Of a stretch of 37,469 nt of DNA, positions 1 through 9,767 are shown piece by piece. Each line of letters opens with the position of its first letter. Position 1 is the first letter of the stretch. The notes beneath the pieces were generated by a model. That model was not told the DNA's origin. It worked only from the letters and a program-made list of their open reading frames with translations, and did not search any database. The position numbers were made by a program, and so were the translations under genes. The stretch is from an uncultured Bacteroidales bacterium (lineage in GTDB: Bacteria; Bacteroidota; Bacteroidia; Bacteroidales; UBA932), in the NCBI GenBank assembly GCA_947168525.1, contig CAMVMG010000018.1, forward strand, positions 1-37,469, written 5' to 3'.

Positions 1-330
1 AAGGAGGCCTTCCGCAATGCTGGTCCCAAGATCCTGGAGCCCATCTACAATGTAGACATCATCACCCCGAACGAGTATGTAGGCCCTTGCATGAGCGACC
101 TCAACACCCGCCGCGGCATGATTATGAACCAGGATATGGACAAGGGCTTCACCGTGCTGCACGCCCGCGTGCCGCTGGCAGAGCTCTACCGCTACTCCAC
201 TATCCTCAGCTCCCTCACCGGCGGCTCCGCCACCTTCCAGATGAAGTTCGCAGAGTACGTCCAGGTCCCGGCCGACGTCCAGACCAAACTGCTGGCCGAA
301 TACGCCGCCCAGGAGCAGGAAGAAGACTAA
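1..330 (+). CDS. fusA: Elongation factor G, C-terminal fragment (partial at window start)
   Basis: The frame is open from base 1 to the TAA at 328-330, giving the last 109 residues of a translational GTPase of the EF-G family. The visible part is the end of domain IV and domain V: a PKILEPIYNVDI strand, then NEYVGPCMSDLNTRRG, then an ELYRYSTILSSLTGG motif, as in EF-G/EF-2 domain V. EF-G moves tRNA and mRNA through the ribosome using GTP. The C-terminus ends in an acidic tail (QEQEED). Bacteroidales often carry more than one EF-G paralogue, and the GTPase domain is outside the window, so I cannot say whether this is the main fusA or a second copy. The gene is followed by a hairpin terminator shared with the convergent susD-like gene. 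Confidence 0.9.
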   Translation, partial: KEAFRNAGPKILEPIYNVDIITPNEYVGPCMSDLNTRRGMIMNQDMDKGFTVLHARVPLAELYRYSTILSSLTGGSATFQMKFAEYVQVPADVQTKLLAEYAAQEQEED

Positions 331-350
331 TCCTGTTTTCTTGCACCATC

Positions 351-381
351 AAAAAAGGCGTCCTTCACAGGGCGCCTTTTC
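351..381. terminator. Bidirectional rho-independent terminator between EF-G and susD-like genes
   Basis: Arms AAAAGGCG (353-360) and CGCCTTTT (373-380) form a perfect 8-bp stem with a 12-nt loop. A-run on one side and T-run on the other make it usable on both strands, which suits the two convergent genes ending at 330 and 424. Confidence 0.8.
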
Positions 382-423
382 CATTCTAACCAATTACTAA
401 CCAAAAAACGCTGAGAATCAGCC

Positions 424-2358
424 TTATTCTGTAGGATAGCCGGGGTTCTGGTACGCAGCTCGCTCTGCGTCGGTCATTTCCATGCCATTGAGCTGGCCCT
501 GCGGGATGGGAAACAGGTACATGTAATTCTCGATGGTTCGGGTGTACTTTTTGGGTGCATGGGCTCCCCAGAAAGCGTCGCTGATGGTGTAGGATCCGGC
601 ACGCTGGGCCCAGGTCTGGGTACGGGCCAGGTCAAACCAGCGGAATCCTTCACCGTAAAATTCGCGCATGCGTTCGTCCAGGATGTAGTCCAGGGTGATG
701 GTTGCGGGCGTGGAGGCTTCCATGTCGGCGCTGAAGTCGGCATGGTAGGCCGCGCGCTCGCTGTTCTTGTAGGTCCACTTTCCGGCCCTTTTGCGGAGCA
801 CCAGGATGTTGTCGCGGGCTTTGGTGTTGTCTTCCAGCTTGAAAGCGGCCTCGGCTGCGGTGAGATAGAAGTCGGAGAACTTAAGGATGGCGTAGGGACG
901 GGTGCTGCCGGCGTTGGGAGAGCCCAGTTGTGTCTGTTTGTTGTAGTCGGTGCGGTAGCAGCCCAGTTTCCAGAGAGCCGGGTAGGCAATCCGGCTGAAG
1001 CCGTTGAGGTCGAACACATAGTCGGCCCGGCCGGGAACCGTTCCGGCTCCCACGTTGGCTCCTTCGGCATTGCTTTGCTTGTCGGGGTAGGTGATGTCGG
1101 GAATCACCTCCGGGATAAAGGAGAGGACTCGTCCGCCCCTGGGGATGTCCATCCCGTTGGCTCCAGTCACTTTTTCGGCCTGGTTTCCGGCTTTTTCCCA
1201 GTTGCCGTAATAAGCGCTGGTGAAGGTTCCTTCAAAGCGGGAATCCTTGGAGATGTCCTGGCTGGTGAAAATCTTGATGGCCTCATGGGTGGGTGCCATA
1301 CGGGTCCAAGGACGTCCGATCTCCTGGCAGGCCTCTCTCTGGATGCATCCTACGCCGCCGATGTTCACGGTGCCGTGGTTCCAGTTCATCATCCAGCCGG
1401 AGAAGTTGTCTGGCGCGCCGCCACCGCCGTAGCTCAGGCTTCCGCCATTGTACTGTTCGCTCTTCTCGGTATGGTCGGCATAGAGCATGATTTCCTTGTT
1501 GCGGTCGTTTTCGGCCAGATTGACATCGCGGAAGGTGTCCATCAGGCCATAGGGGCCCGGATTGGCAACGGCCGTCTCGCAGAGGGACAGGGCCTGCTGG
1601 AAGTACCAGACGGCGTCATGGCCGTCCAGGTCTTTGCGGTCGCAGGCCGGGTAGGTGGGGATGTCGCCGGGGTTCTGCAGCCACCAGCCGAAGGTGAGGC
1701 TGGCTTTGGCAAGTACCAGCCGGGCTACGTTCTTGGTCACGGCGCCCGTGATGCGGGGGCTGTCGGACAAACCGTTCACGGCGTCATTCAGGTCGCCGAA
1801 GATGGCCTGGTACACTTCCGGTACCGTATTGCGGACAGAGGTCCGGGTAGGAGTGCTGTTGAAGGCCAGCTTTCCGGAACCCAGATCCAGCGGAACACCT
1901 CCGAAGGTCTGCACCAGCTGGAAGTAGTAGTAGCCGCGGAAGAACTTGGCTTCGGCAATCAGGGCTTCGGAGAGGCCTACGGCTTCGGCATTTTCAATAA
2001 TGCCGCTGGCCGTGTTGATATAGGGATACACCGTGTTCCATAAGACATCGCTCCGCGCGGTGCTGGCGTTGATAGTCCCAACGCCGGAGTGGTCGGCATC
2101 CTTGAAGTTTCCGTCGGCCGACTGGCCATAGGTGGCTTCGTCGGTGCCGGTGGTCAGACTGTTATAATAGTAGGCCTGGCCGTAAAAATAACGCAGCGAT
2201 GCATACAGGGCTGTGAGGCCGCCCTCTACGCCGGCTTCTGTCTGGAAGAAACCCGGCTCGAAGAAGGTACGGGGCTGCTCGTCCAGGACTTTTGTGCAGG
2301 AAGAGACCGACAAGGCGGCAATCAAGGTAGCAGCGAGGATATATGTCAACTTTTTCAT
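424..2358 (-). CDS. SusD/RagB-family glycan-binding lipoprotein
   Basis: A 644-residue surface lipoprotein that binds oligosaccharide outside the cell and acts as the lid on its partner SusC-type transporter. A signal peptide ends in a lipobox with the lipid-modified Cys at residue 21. Family hallmarks are visible: an early helical repeat region with a RGYYYFQLVQTFGGVPL motif near residues 140-157, and the late ERMREFYGEGFRWFDLART block near residue 560. Length is in the upper normal range (500-650). It starts 12 nt after the SusC-like stop, so the two are co-transcribed. The ligand cannot be read from the sequence; the GH115 gene across the divergent promoter suggests a glucuronic-acid-decorated glycan such as glucuronoxylan (inference). 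Confidence 0.93.
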   Translation of the reverse strand: MKKLTYILAATLIAALSVSSCTKVLDEQPRTFFEPGFFQTEAGVEGGLTALYASLRYFYGQAYYYNSLTTGTDEATYGQSADGNFKDADHSGVGTINASTARSDVLWNTVYPYINTASGIIENAEAVGLSEALIAEAKFFRGYYYFQLVQTFGGVPLDLGSGKLAFNSTPTRTSVRNTVPEVYQAIFGDLNDAVNGLSDSPRITGAVTKNVARLVLAKASLTFGWWLQNPGDIPTYPACDRKDLDGHDAVWYFQQALSLCETAVANPGPYGLMDTFRDVNLAENDRNKEIMLYADHTEKSEQYNGGSLSYGGGGAPDNFSGWMMNWNHGTVNIGGVGCIQREACQEIGRPWTRMAPTHEAIKIFTSQDISKDSRFEGTFTSAYYGNWEKAGNQAEKVTGANGMDIPRGGRVLSFIPEVIPDITYPDKQSNAEGANVGAGTVPGRADYVFDLNGFSRIAYPALWKLGCYRTDYNKQTQLGSPNAGSTRPYAILKFSDFYLTAAEAAFKLEDNTKARDNILVLRKRAGKWTYKNSERAAYHADFSADMEASTPATITLDYILDERMREFYGEGFRWFDLARTQTWAQRAGSYTISDAFWGAHAPKKYTRTIENYMYLFPIPQGQLNGMEMTDAERAAYQNPGYPTE

Positions 2359-2370
2359 ATGCAGATCCTT

Positions 2371-5300
2371 TTAGAAGGTAAGATTGAGGCCGATGAGATA
2401 GTTCCGGGTGTTCGGCGTGTTGGTACCCACCACTTTCTGGCGGTAGAGGAAGCCGGCCGATGCCTGGAAACTGCCGTCGTTACCGCGGGCGTTGGGTTCG
2501 GGATCCAGGCCGGACTCGTTGTGGAACGGAGAGAAGAACACAAAGGGGTTCTGGACAGTCGCGTAAAGACGGCATTTGTCTACGCCCATGCGCTTGAGGA
2601 AGCTCAGTTTCTCGAAGTTGTAACCCAGGGTGATGGTGCCGATTTTCAGGAAAGAGCCGTCAAAATAAGACAGGGTGGAGCCGTATTTGGGGTTGTCGTT
2701 GCTCTGTAGTCCACCCGGGCGCGGATAGTGTGCGCCGGTATTGGACTCGGTCCAGTAATCGACCTTGATTTGGCCGCGGCGGCCGGAGAGCATGTTCAGG
2801 TAACCGCTGCTGCCGTGCAGGGTGGAGATCAGGATACCGCCGTTCTGGAAATTACCAATTACGCTCAGGTCCAGGTTCCTCCATTGGACGCGGGTGTTGA
2901 AGCCGCCCATGAAGTTGGGGTCGGCGTTGATGGGAACCATGTCGTTGGAGTCGATGGTGCGCACCGGCTTCCCGTTCTCATAGTCGCCGTGGTATTTCAC
3001 CTTGATGTCACCAGGCTGGGCTCCGGGTTCCAGGATGTTCATCAGCTCCTCTTCGCCTTTCTGCCACAGGCCGTCATACTCATAGTCATAGAGGCAGTTG
3101 ATGGGCATGCCCACGAACCAGCGGTTGCCACGGTCTTCCATCTGCCCGGAGGCCAGTGAGACCAGTTTGTTACGGTTGGCGTAGATATTGATGCCGGCAT
3201 CCCATTTCCAGTCACGGGAGTCGATGATGGTGCCGTTCAGCGAAATTTCCAGACCGCGGTTCTCGGTGCTGCCGATATTGGCGGTATAGCTTCCCACACC
3301 GGCCGTGGAGGGCAGGTTCAGATTCAGCAGGATGTCGTGCGTACTCTGGATGTAGTACTCGACGGTACCGGTCAGGCGGCCCTTGAACAGGCCGAAGTCC
3401 AGACCGAAGTTCCATGTGTTTGAGTACTCCCAGCCCAGTTCGGTGTTCGGGAGAGTGGACACAAAGTAACCGGTCGCGTAGTTGTCGCCGAAGTTATAAG
3501 GCCGCGTGCCCAGCGACCCCAGGGTTTGATAGGGGTTGATGGCCTGGTTGGAGGTTTCGCCGTATCCGGCGCGGATTTTTAGCTCGTCCAGCCAGTCCCG
3601 GGTGTTCTCCATGAAGCTTTCATTGTGGATATTCCAGCCCAGGGAGACAGCGGGATAGGTGTGCCACTGGTGTCCTTTGGCCAGGCGGGAGGAGGCGTCG
3701 GAACGTACGGCCACCGAGAGCATGTAGCGGTCGGCATAGGAATACATGAGACGGCCCATGTAGGAGATGAGGCCTGCCTGCCAATAGTTGGAGGCGTTGG
3801 GACTTACGGTGATATCCTCGGCCAGGGACTGTCCCAGGTTGTAATACAGGAACTGCTCATTGGGGATGTTCCGGGCCGACAGGCCATTCTGCACATAGGT
3901 GGTCTGTTCGGCCGAGAACATGGCAACGGCGTTCACATGGTGCTTCTCGGCGAAGGTGCGGTCGAAGGTCAGAAGGCTTTCGGTGGTCCAGTTCTTGGTC
4001 TCGTTCTGGCTGATGCCGGCACTGTTGGGGTTCGCGACATTGAAGCTGTTCACGCCTTTACCGGTGAACGACCCGCTCTTGTTGGAACGGTAGTTCATGC
4101 TCACCGTCTGCTTGAAGGACAAGCCTTCCAGGAAGGGAGCCTTGAGCTCGATATATCCGGTATTGTAGGAGCCGAATCCATATTGCTCGTTCACCCAGCG
4201 GTCGCTGTACGCTTCAATGTTCTGGCGGGTGGGGATCCAGATATCGTCCAGCGGCATGCTGGCGCGAATCAGGTTGCTTCCGTCAGCGGCGGTGGGTTTC
4301 AGGATGGGCGTGAGCTGCAGGATGCCGTACAGGCCAATCTGGTTGCCGTGGCTGGTATTGTAGTTGGTGTTGGTGGAGAAGCCAATCTTGAGCCAGTCCC
4401 GCAGGTTCTGGTCCAGGCTTCCCGAGAGGGAGATACGGTCGAAGTCCTGGGTGGGCACCACCGCTTCGTCCTTATAATAAGAGACGCCGAAGCGGTAGCT
4501 TCCCTTCATGGTGCCGCCTACGACGCTGAGCTCATGGTTGCGGGTGATGCCGGTCCGGTAGAAGAGGTCCTGCCAGTTGGTGTCCTGGTTCTCGTCCTCG
4601 AAGCCGTCTTTGTTGGTGAATTTGCCGGCCAGCTTGCGCATCGCCACATACTCGGCCCCATTCATCATGGGGTATTTGATGGCTTTCTTGAAGCTGACAT
4701 AATTGTTGAAGGTCACTTTGGGCTCCTGCCCGGATACGCCTTTGTACGTGGTGATCAGGATGACGCCGTTGGCGCCCCGGGAACCGTAAATGGCGGTGGA
4801 GGAGGCATCCTTGAGGATGTCCATGCTCTTGATGTCACCGGTGGCGATGTGGGAGAGCGATCCCATGAACGGAACGCCGTCCAGGACGATGAGCGGGTCG
4901 TTGGAAGCCGACAGCGAGCGGTCGCCACGGATGCGGATTTCCATGCTGGAGCCCGGACGGGAGCTGGTCTGGGTCATCTGGACACCGGCCACACGGCCGT
5001 TCAGGGAACGGGTGAAATCACCGGCGGCGATCTCACGCAGGTTCTCTCCGCCCATGGAGGCAATCGACCCTGTCACATCGGCCTTACGGGCCGATCCATA
5101 GCCGATCACTACGATGGCGTCCAATGCCTGTGTATCATCGCTGAGCACGATGTCGATGGTTGTGCGTCCTTGTACGTGGATGCGCTGGGTCGTGTACCCC
5201 ATGCAGCTTACTTCCAGGGTGGCAGAGGGGCTGACAGAGAGGGAATAGGTACCATCGAAGCCGGTGACAACGCCGATGGTTGTGTTCTGGACCATCACGG

Positions 5301-5433
5301 CAGCGCCGGTGACGGCCTCCCCGCTCTGGTCCGTAACAGTACCGCTGACAGTAATATTCTGCGCATACGCGCACATGGCTCCTGTCAGGGCTATTACCGC
5401 GGAGAGCAGCGTTTTTTTTAGGTTGAAAAGCAT
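2371..5433 (-). CDS. SusC/RagA-family TonB-dependent outer-membrane transporter
   Basis: A 1020-residue TonB-dependent transporter that imports oligosaccharides across the outer membrane with the adjacent SusD-like protein. Order of parts: signal peptide (about residues 1-24, cleaved after CAYA), a carboxypeptidase-regulatory-like domain (about 28-112, with TVTDQSGEAVTGAAVMVQN), a TonB-box-like segment containing IVVIGYG, the plug domain with the SusC signature around DILKDASSTAIYGSRGANG (residues about 205-225), then the beta barrel ending in a terminal Phe (IGLNLTF). There is no STN domain, consistent with control by the neighbouring hybrid two-component regulator rather than an anti-sigma factor. 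It is first in the susCD operon, with a candidate -7 box at 5489-5496. Confidence 0.95.
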   Translation of the reverse strand: MLFNLKKTLLSAVIALTGAMCAYAQNITVSGTVTDQSGEAVTGAAVMVQNTTIGVVTGFDGTYSLSVSPSATLEVSCMGYTTQRIHVQGRTTIDIVLSDDTQALDAIVVIGYGSARKADVTGSIASMGGENLREIAAGDFTRSLNGRVAGVQMTQTSSRPGSSMEIRIRGDRSLSASNDPLIVLDGVPFMGSLSHIATGDIKSMDILKDASSTAIYGSRGANGVILITTYKGVSGQEPKVTFNNYVSFKKAIKYPMMNGAEYVAMRKLAGKFTNKDGFEDENQDTNWQDLFYRTGITRNHELSVVGGTMKGSYRFGVSYYKDEAVVPTQDFDRISLSGSLDQNLRDWLKIGFSTNTNYNTSHGNQIGLYGILQLTPILKPTAADGSNLIRASMPLDDIWIPTRQNIEAYSDRWVNEQYGFGSYNTGYIELKAPFLEGLSFKQTVSMNYRSNKSGSFTGKGVNSFNVANPNSAGISQNETKNWTTESLLTFDRTFAEKHHVNAVAMFSAEQTTYVQNGLSARNIPNEQFLYYNLGQSLAEDITVSPNASNYWQAGLISYMGRLMYSYADRYMLSVAVRSDASSRLAKGHQWHTYPAVSLGWNIHNESFMENTRDWLDELKIRAGYGETSNQAINPYQTLGSLGTRPYNFGDNYATGYFVSTLPNTELGWEYSNTWNFGLDFGLFKGRLTGTVEYYIQSTHDILLNLNLPSTAGVGSYTANIGSTENRGLEISLNGTIIDSRDWKWDAGINIYANRNKLVSLASGQMEDRGNRWFVGMPINCLYDYEYDGLWQKGEEELMNILEPGAQPGDIKVKYHGDYENGKPVRTIDSNDMVPINADPNFMGGFNTRVQWRNLDLSVIGNFQNGGILISTLHGSSGYLNMLSGRRGQIKVDYWTESNTGAHYPRPGGLQSNDNPKYGSTLSYFDGSFLKIGTITLGYNFEKLSFLKRMGVDKCRLYATVQNPFVFFSPFHNESGLDPEPNARGNDGSFQASAGFLYRQKVVGTNTPNTRNYLIGLNLTF

Positions 5434-5488
5434 AATGGTAGAGTTAATGGTAAATGGTTATATATCGGTTTGGTTTTTTTGTCTGTGA

Positions 5489-5496
5489 CAAAATTA
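5489..5496 (-). promoter_or_regulatory. Candidate -7 box for the susCD operon
   Basis: On the minus strand the sequence reads TAATTTTG, matching the Bacteroidota -7 consensus TAnnTTTG, and would give a leader of about 50 nt before the susC ATG. I see no good -33 TTTG at the usual spacing, which would fit an activator-dependent promoter. Confidence 0.45.
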
Positions 5497-5603
5497 TCGG
5501 TTTGGTTTCAGATTGTTGGTCTTGTGTGTTACAAGGATTGTAGTTTTTGTTCCACTATGCTGATTATTAACCACTTTGCATTTTTTGGATACCGAATAAT
5601 TAT

Positions 5604-5611
5604 TATTTTTG
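5604..5611 (+). promoter_or_regulatory. Candidate -7 box for the hybrid regulator-GH115 operon
   Basis: TATTTTTG matches TAnnTTTG and lies 19 nt before the ATG at 5631. A TTTG at 5584-5587 could be the -33 box, but the 16-nt spacer is short. The 197-nt gap between the divergent start codons (5434-5630) holds both promoters and is the natural site for regulator binding. Confidence 0.45.
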
Positions 5612-5630
5612 TATCCAGGAAGGAACAAAA

Positions 5631-8600
5631 ATGAAAAAGACGGGCTTTATATTGCTTTTTTTACTGCTGGCCACTCTCTCGGTGGCACAGAACGTCCGTC
5701 TGTTTACGCCCGAGAGCGGGCTGCATAATACACAGATTAACAAAATCTATCAAGATTCGGCCGGCTACATCTGGATATGTACGGAAGGGGGGCTTGTACG
5801 CTTCGACGGCATGGGCTTCGAGACTTACGGTCACGACCGGGAAAACCCGTTCTCCATCGTAAGCGACTCCGTGAACGATTTTTACGAAGACGGGCAGGGG
5901 CGTATGTGGGTGGGAACTTCCTCCGGGCTTGAACTATTCGATCTGGGTTACAACCGTTTTACCCTTTTCGATTTCCACGACAACCGCCATCCTTCTTCCG
6001 ATCCGTTTATCAGCAGCTTGCTGGAAGTGCCCGGCAGGGTGTCCGGAAACCGGCTGTTTGTGTGTACCGGCGGTTCCGGCGTTTATGTGATAGACCTGTC
6101 CACCGGGGAATTGGACGACGGATGCCGGGAAAAACTATATCAGTCGGCCACCTCTGACTTTATCAATTTTCTGTTTCTGGACTCTGCCCGCCACCTGTGG
6201 GTTGTCAGTGGCAACAATACCGGCTTTTTTATCCTGGACGCCGACACCCTGGAGCCGGCTATCGGCTGGACGCTTTCTCCAGACTTGGAAAAGGAGGCCG
6301 GCAATATCCGAATTACAACCATCTGTGAGGTTCCTTCCAACCGGACTCTTCTGATAGGGACCTCCTCGCACGGGACCTTGGTCTTTGACCTTGAAAAGGG
6401 GGAACTCCGTCGCGCCCGCTCTCTGCAGGCCCGCCGGACCGGGCTTTCCACCAGCCTTTTCAATCCCCGGATCGGCTCGCCTGAGGAACGCGGCATCCTG
6501 GTCAGCGACGAGAATGGCGGCCTTCTGTTCTATGATATGGAAACCGAGTCCTTTTCGCTCTCTTCCCTGACCGGCGTCCCCGAGAATTTCTCCACGAAAA
6601 AAGCCGATGTCCTTTTCGAGGACAACCAGGGCAACCTCTGGATCGGCGTGTATCAGTCCGGGATTGTTGTGGTGCCCCGCTCTATGTTCGGTTTCAGTTA
6701 CCTGGGATTCGGAAGTTCCGGGTTCCCGGACCAGAACAGTGCCTGCATCATGTCCATCTATGAGGACGAAGCCGGCGGACTGTGGGTGGGGACCGATGGC
6801 GCCGGCCTTTTCTGTAAGGAGGCGGACGGGAAAGTCGTCAATTACAGCAGAAGCAATTCCGCCCTGACCAACAATGCCGTGATGGCCGTCAGCGGCGACA
6901 AGCGGGGAACTATCTGGGCGGGGACCTACCTGGGCGGTCTTTTCTGTGTGGATAAAGAGCAGGGGATCAGCCGTTTCCCGGATTCTGACGGGATAGGGAC
7001 GGAACGCATCCGCATGCTTCGGTATGACCAGGTCCGGGATTACATGTATGTGGGCACTTACGGCGCAGGCCTGGTGGTCATCGATGCCGCCCGGCGGAAA
7101 ATCATCGGCCGGATCTCCAGTGACAACGTCCTCTGGGTCAGCGCACTTCACCTGGACGCGGAAGGCACTTTGTGGATTGGCTCCTACAACGGCCCGTTCC
7201 GCCTGGATCCGGACTCCTGGCAACTGCATCCCTTCAAACTGTTCTCCCATGACGTGCGTATCCGGATTTACGCCATCGGCAGCAGTCCGGACGGAACGGT
7301 CTGGTTCGGAACCGGAGAAGGATTGTTTGCCAGCGACAGGAAAGGACGGAAAGTGCGGCAGTTTACCGTCCGGGACGCGCTGGCCAGTAATGTGGTCAGG
7401 GACATCCTGGTGGCTTCGTCCGGCGATGTCTGGGTATCTACGGCAAACGGCCTGTCCAGGGTCTCGCCCACCAGCGGGGATATCGTGAGTTTCCATGCCT
7501 ATGACGGATTGCAGGGCAACGAATTCCGCTCAGGTGCCGCCCTGCTTTCTGCTACGGGGAAAATGTATTTTGGCGGGACTTCCGGCATCACTTATTTCTC
7601 GCCCCACCTGGTGGAAGGAAGGGTACATCATATCCCCCAGGTATCCCTGTCCCGTTTCACACTCCTGGACACCCCGGTGGAGTACGACCCCCTCAAAGGG
7701 AAAGAGAATCTCATCGACAAACAGATTTCCGAAGCGTCCAGGATAACGGTTCCTGCGGAAACCGGTATCTTCTCCCTGGAATTCTGCGTGCCGGAATACA
7801 CCAATCCCCGGCGGATTGTCTATGCTTACAGGCTCCGCGGCTTTGATTCCGAGTGGAAAACGGTCCCGGCCAGCCTGCGGATGGCCTCCTATACCAAGGT
7901 GCCTCCGGGACAGTACGACTTTGATGTCCGGGCCTATTTTGAAGGATTTCCCGAGGATTATTCCGCCTGCTCCGTGTCGCTCCGGGTCAAGGCACCCTGG
8001 TACGGGACGCCCTGGGCGTACGCCCTGTATCTGGCCTTCCTGGTCCTGCTGTCGGGTCTTTTGTACCGGTATTATAGACAGAGGCAGCAGCAGAAAGAAG
8101 AGCGGGAAAAGGCCGAGCTCAAGGAATTGCGCCTGGGTCTGTTCACCAATCTCACGCACGAGATCCGCACTCCGCTCAATCTGGTGATGGGGCCGCTGAG
8201 TTCCATGCGGGAGGCCGAGCAGGACCCCGAGAAGAAGGATACCTATAATCTCATGTACCGGAACTGCCTGAGGATCAACCGCCTGGTGAACCAGGTGATG
8301 GACCTCAGGAAAGTGGATGCCGGGCAGATGTCCATGCATTTCCGAGAGACCGACCTGGTCTTCTTTATCCGCGACATCATGCAGTCTTTCCAGAACCTGG
8401 CCGATACCAAGCAGGTGGATTTCAATTTCCAGTCGGCCAGGAAAGAGCTGCCGATCTGGATCGATCAGGGCAATTTCGACAAAGTGGTCTATAATATCCT
8501 GTCCAATGCCTTCAAGCACACGCCCAAAGGCGGGACGGTCCGTGTGCGGGTGTCTTCTCCGCAGCCCAACCACACCGAACTGCCGCACGGCATCTCTGAA

Positions 8601-9758
8601 TATATAGAGATCAGTGTCTTTAATTCCGGCAGTTCCATAAAAGAAGAAGACAAAGACCGGATTTTCGACCGCTTTGTGCAAGTGAACCCGTACGATGCCA
8701 GTGTCGGATCCGGCGTGGGACTGAACCTGACCAAGATGCTGGTCGATCTGCACCATGGCCGGATTTCGGCGGAGAACAGGGACGACGGCGTGTTGTTCCG
8801 TGTGCTGGTCCCCGTAGGGAAAGCGCATCTTTCCGCCCGGGAACTGTCGGCCACCACCCATCACAAAGACCTGTATATCAAAAATGCCCAGGTCCTTGCA
8901 GACAGTCACGAAGACGAGACATATGCCCGGGAAACAAGCCCGGACGGCCGGATAATGTCGTCCCGAAAGACGGTTCTGGTGGTGGAGGATGACGAGGAAA
9001 CCCGGGAATACCTGCGAAACGTGTTGCAATCCCAATACAATGTGATCAGTTGCCCCAGTGCCGACGACGCCTGGCCGCGGATTACACTTTCCCTACCGGA
9101 TGCCGTGGTGACCGACCTCGTGATGCCGGGCATGAGCGGTACCGAACTCTGTGCTAAGATCCGGCACAACCAGGCCACCAACCACATCCCGGTCATCATC
9201 CTCACCGGAAAAGACAACGATGAGGAGCAGCAGGCAGCCAGCGACAGCGGTGTCGACAAATTCCTCTCCAAGCCCATATCCGTGGAACTGCTCCGCAGCC
9301 AGATCGCCCAGGTGATATCTGCCCGGGAAACGGTGAAAGGAAAGTTTACCCAGGCCATGGAATTCGACTATACCGACATCAAGATAGACTCGGCCGATGA
9401 TAAACTGGTGCGGCGGATCGTAGAAAGCATCCAGGCCCATTTGGAAGACCCGGACTTTGATGTGGCAGCCCTGTGTGCCGACGTGGGAATCAGCCGGGTG
9501 CATCTGAACCGCAAGCTAAAGGAGAATGGGAATGTGCCCCCGAGCGTCCTGATTAAGTCTTTCCGGATGAAACAGGCGGCGTTCCTGCTGGCCAACAACA
9601 AGGTGAACGTGTCCGAAGTCGCCTATCGGGTGGGCTTCTCCTCCCATTCTTATTTCACCAGTTCCTTCCGGGATTTCTTCGGCATGACACCGAGCGAGTT
9701 TGTCCAGTATCATTCCCAGCATCCTGCGGATGAACGCTTCCACCAATTGTTTCAGTAA
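5631..9758 (+). CDS. Hybrid two-component system regulator (sensor kinase fused to receiver and AraC-type DNA-binding domain)
   Basis: A 1375-residue one-protein signalling chain that senses glycan fragments in the periplasm and activates PUL transcription in the cytoplasm. In order: signal peptide (cleaved near residue 19); a long periplasmic beta-propeller built of two-component regulator propeller repeats (such as NLWIGVYQSGIV, GLWVGTDGAGLF, TIWAGTYLGGLF, TLWIGSYNGPFR); a Y_Y_Y domain (about 720-790); one membrane helix (about 793-813); a HisKA dimerisation domain with phospho-acceptor His843 in THEIRTPLN; an HATPase domain with N-box Asn955/Asn959; a receiver with Asp1120-Asp1121, phospho-acceptor Asp1162 and Lys1214; and an AraC-family helix-turn-helix (about 1265-1370). 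All catalytic residues are present. It is divergent from susCD, its likely target, and is followed after 9 nt by the GH115 gene. Confidence 0.96.
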   Translation: MKKTGFILLFLLLATLSVAQNVRLFTPESGLHNTQINKIYQDSAGYIWICTEGGLVRFDGMGFETYGHDRENPFSIVSDSVNDFYEDGQGRMWVGTSSGLELFDLGYNRFTLFDFHDNRHPSSDPFISSLLEVPGRVSGNRLFVCTGGSGVYVIDLSTGELDDGCREKLYQSATSDFINFLFLDSARHLWVVSGNNTGFFILDADTLEPAIGWTLSPDLEKEAGNIRITTICEVPSNRTLLIGTSSHGTLVFDLEKGELRRARSLQARRTGLSTSLFNPRIGSPEERGILVSDENGGLLFYDMETESFSLSSLTGVPENFSTKKADVLFEDNQGNLWIGVYQSGIVVVPRSMFGFSYLGFGSSGFPDQNSACIMSIYEDEAGGLWVGTDGAGLFCKEADGKVVNYSRSNSALTNNAVMAVSGDKRGTIWAGTYLGGLFCVDKEQGISRFPDSDGIGTERIRMLRYDQVRDYMYVGTYGAGLVVIDAARRKIIGRISSDNVLWVSALHLDAEGTLWIGSYNGPFRLDPDSWQLHPFKLFSHDVRIRIYAIGSSPDGTVWFGTGEGLFASDRKGRKVRQFTVRDALASNVVRDILVASSGDVWVSTANGLSRVSPTSGDIVSFHAYDGLQGNEFRSGAALLSATGKMYFGGTSGITYFSPHLVEGRVHHIPQVSLSRFTLLDTPVEYDPLKGKENLIDKQISEASRITVPAETGIFSLEFCVPEYTNPRRIVYAYRLRGFDSEWKTVPASLRMASYTKVPPGQYDFDVRAYFEGFPEDYSACSVSLRVKAPWYGTPWAYALYLAFLVLLSGLLYRYYRQRQQQKEEREKAELKELRLGLFTNLTHEIRTPLNLVMGPLSSMREAEQDPEKKDTYNLMYRNCLRINRLVNQVMDLRKVDAGQMSMHFRETDLVFFIRDIMQSFQNLADTKQVDFNFQSARKELPIWIDQGNFDKVVYNILSNAFKHTPKGGTVRVRVSSPQPNHTELPHGISEYIEISVFNSGSSIKEEDKDRIFDRFVQVNPYDASVGSGVGLNLTKMLVDLHHGRISAENRDDGVLFRVLVPVGKAHLSARELSATTHHKDLYIKNAQVLADSHEDETYARETSPDGRIMSSRKTVLVVEDDEETREYLRNVLQSQYNVISCPSADDAWPRITLSLPDAVVTDLVMPGMSGTELCAKIRHNQATNHIPVIILTGKDNDEEQQAASDSGVDKFLSKPISVELLRSQIAQVISARETVKGKFTQAMEFDYTDIKIDSADDKLVRRIVESIQAHLEDPDFDVAALCADVGISRVHLNRKLKENGNVPPSVLIKSFRMKQAAFLLANNKVNVSEVAYRVGFSSHSYFTSSFRDFFGMTPSEFVQYHSQHPADERFHQLFQ

Positions 9759-9767
9759 TTTTCCCTC

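Noticed and set aside
559..2043. 494-codon open frame on the plus strand opposite the SusD gene
   Set aside because: Antisense to a clear SusD-type lipoprotein; composition is typical of a shadow frame.
3625..5421. 598-codon open frame on the plus strand opposite the SusC gene
   Set aside because: Antisense to a clear SusC-type transporter with no independent motif or promoter.
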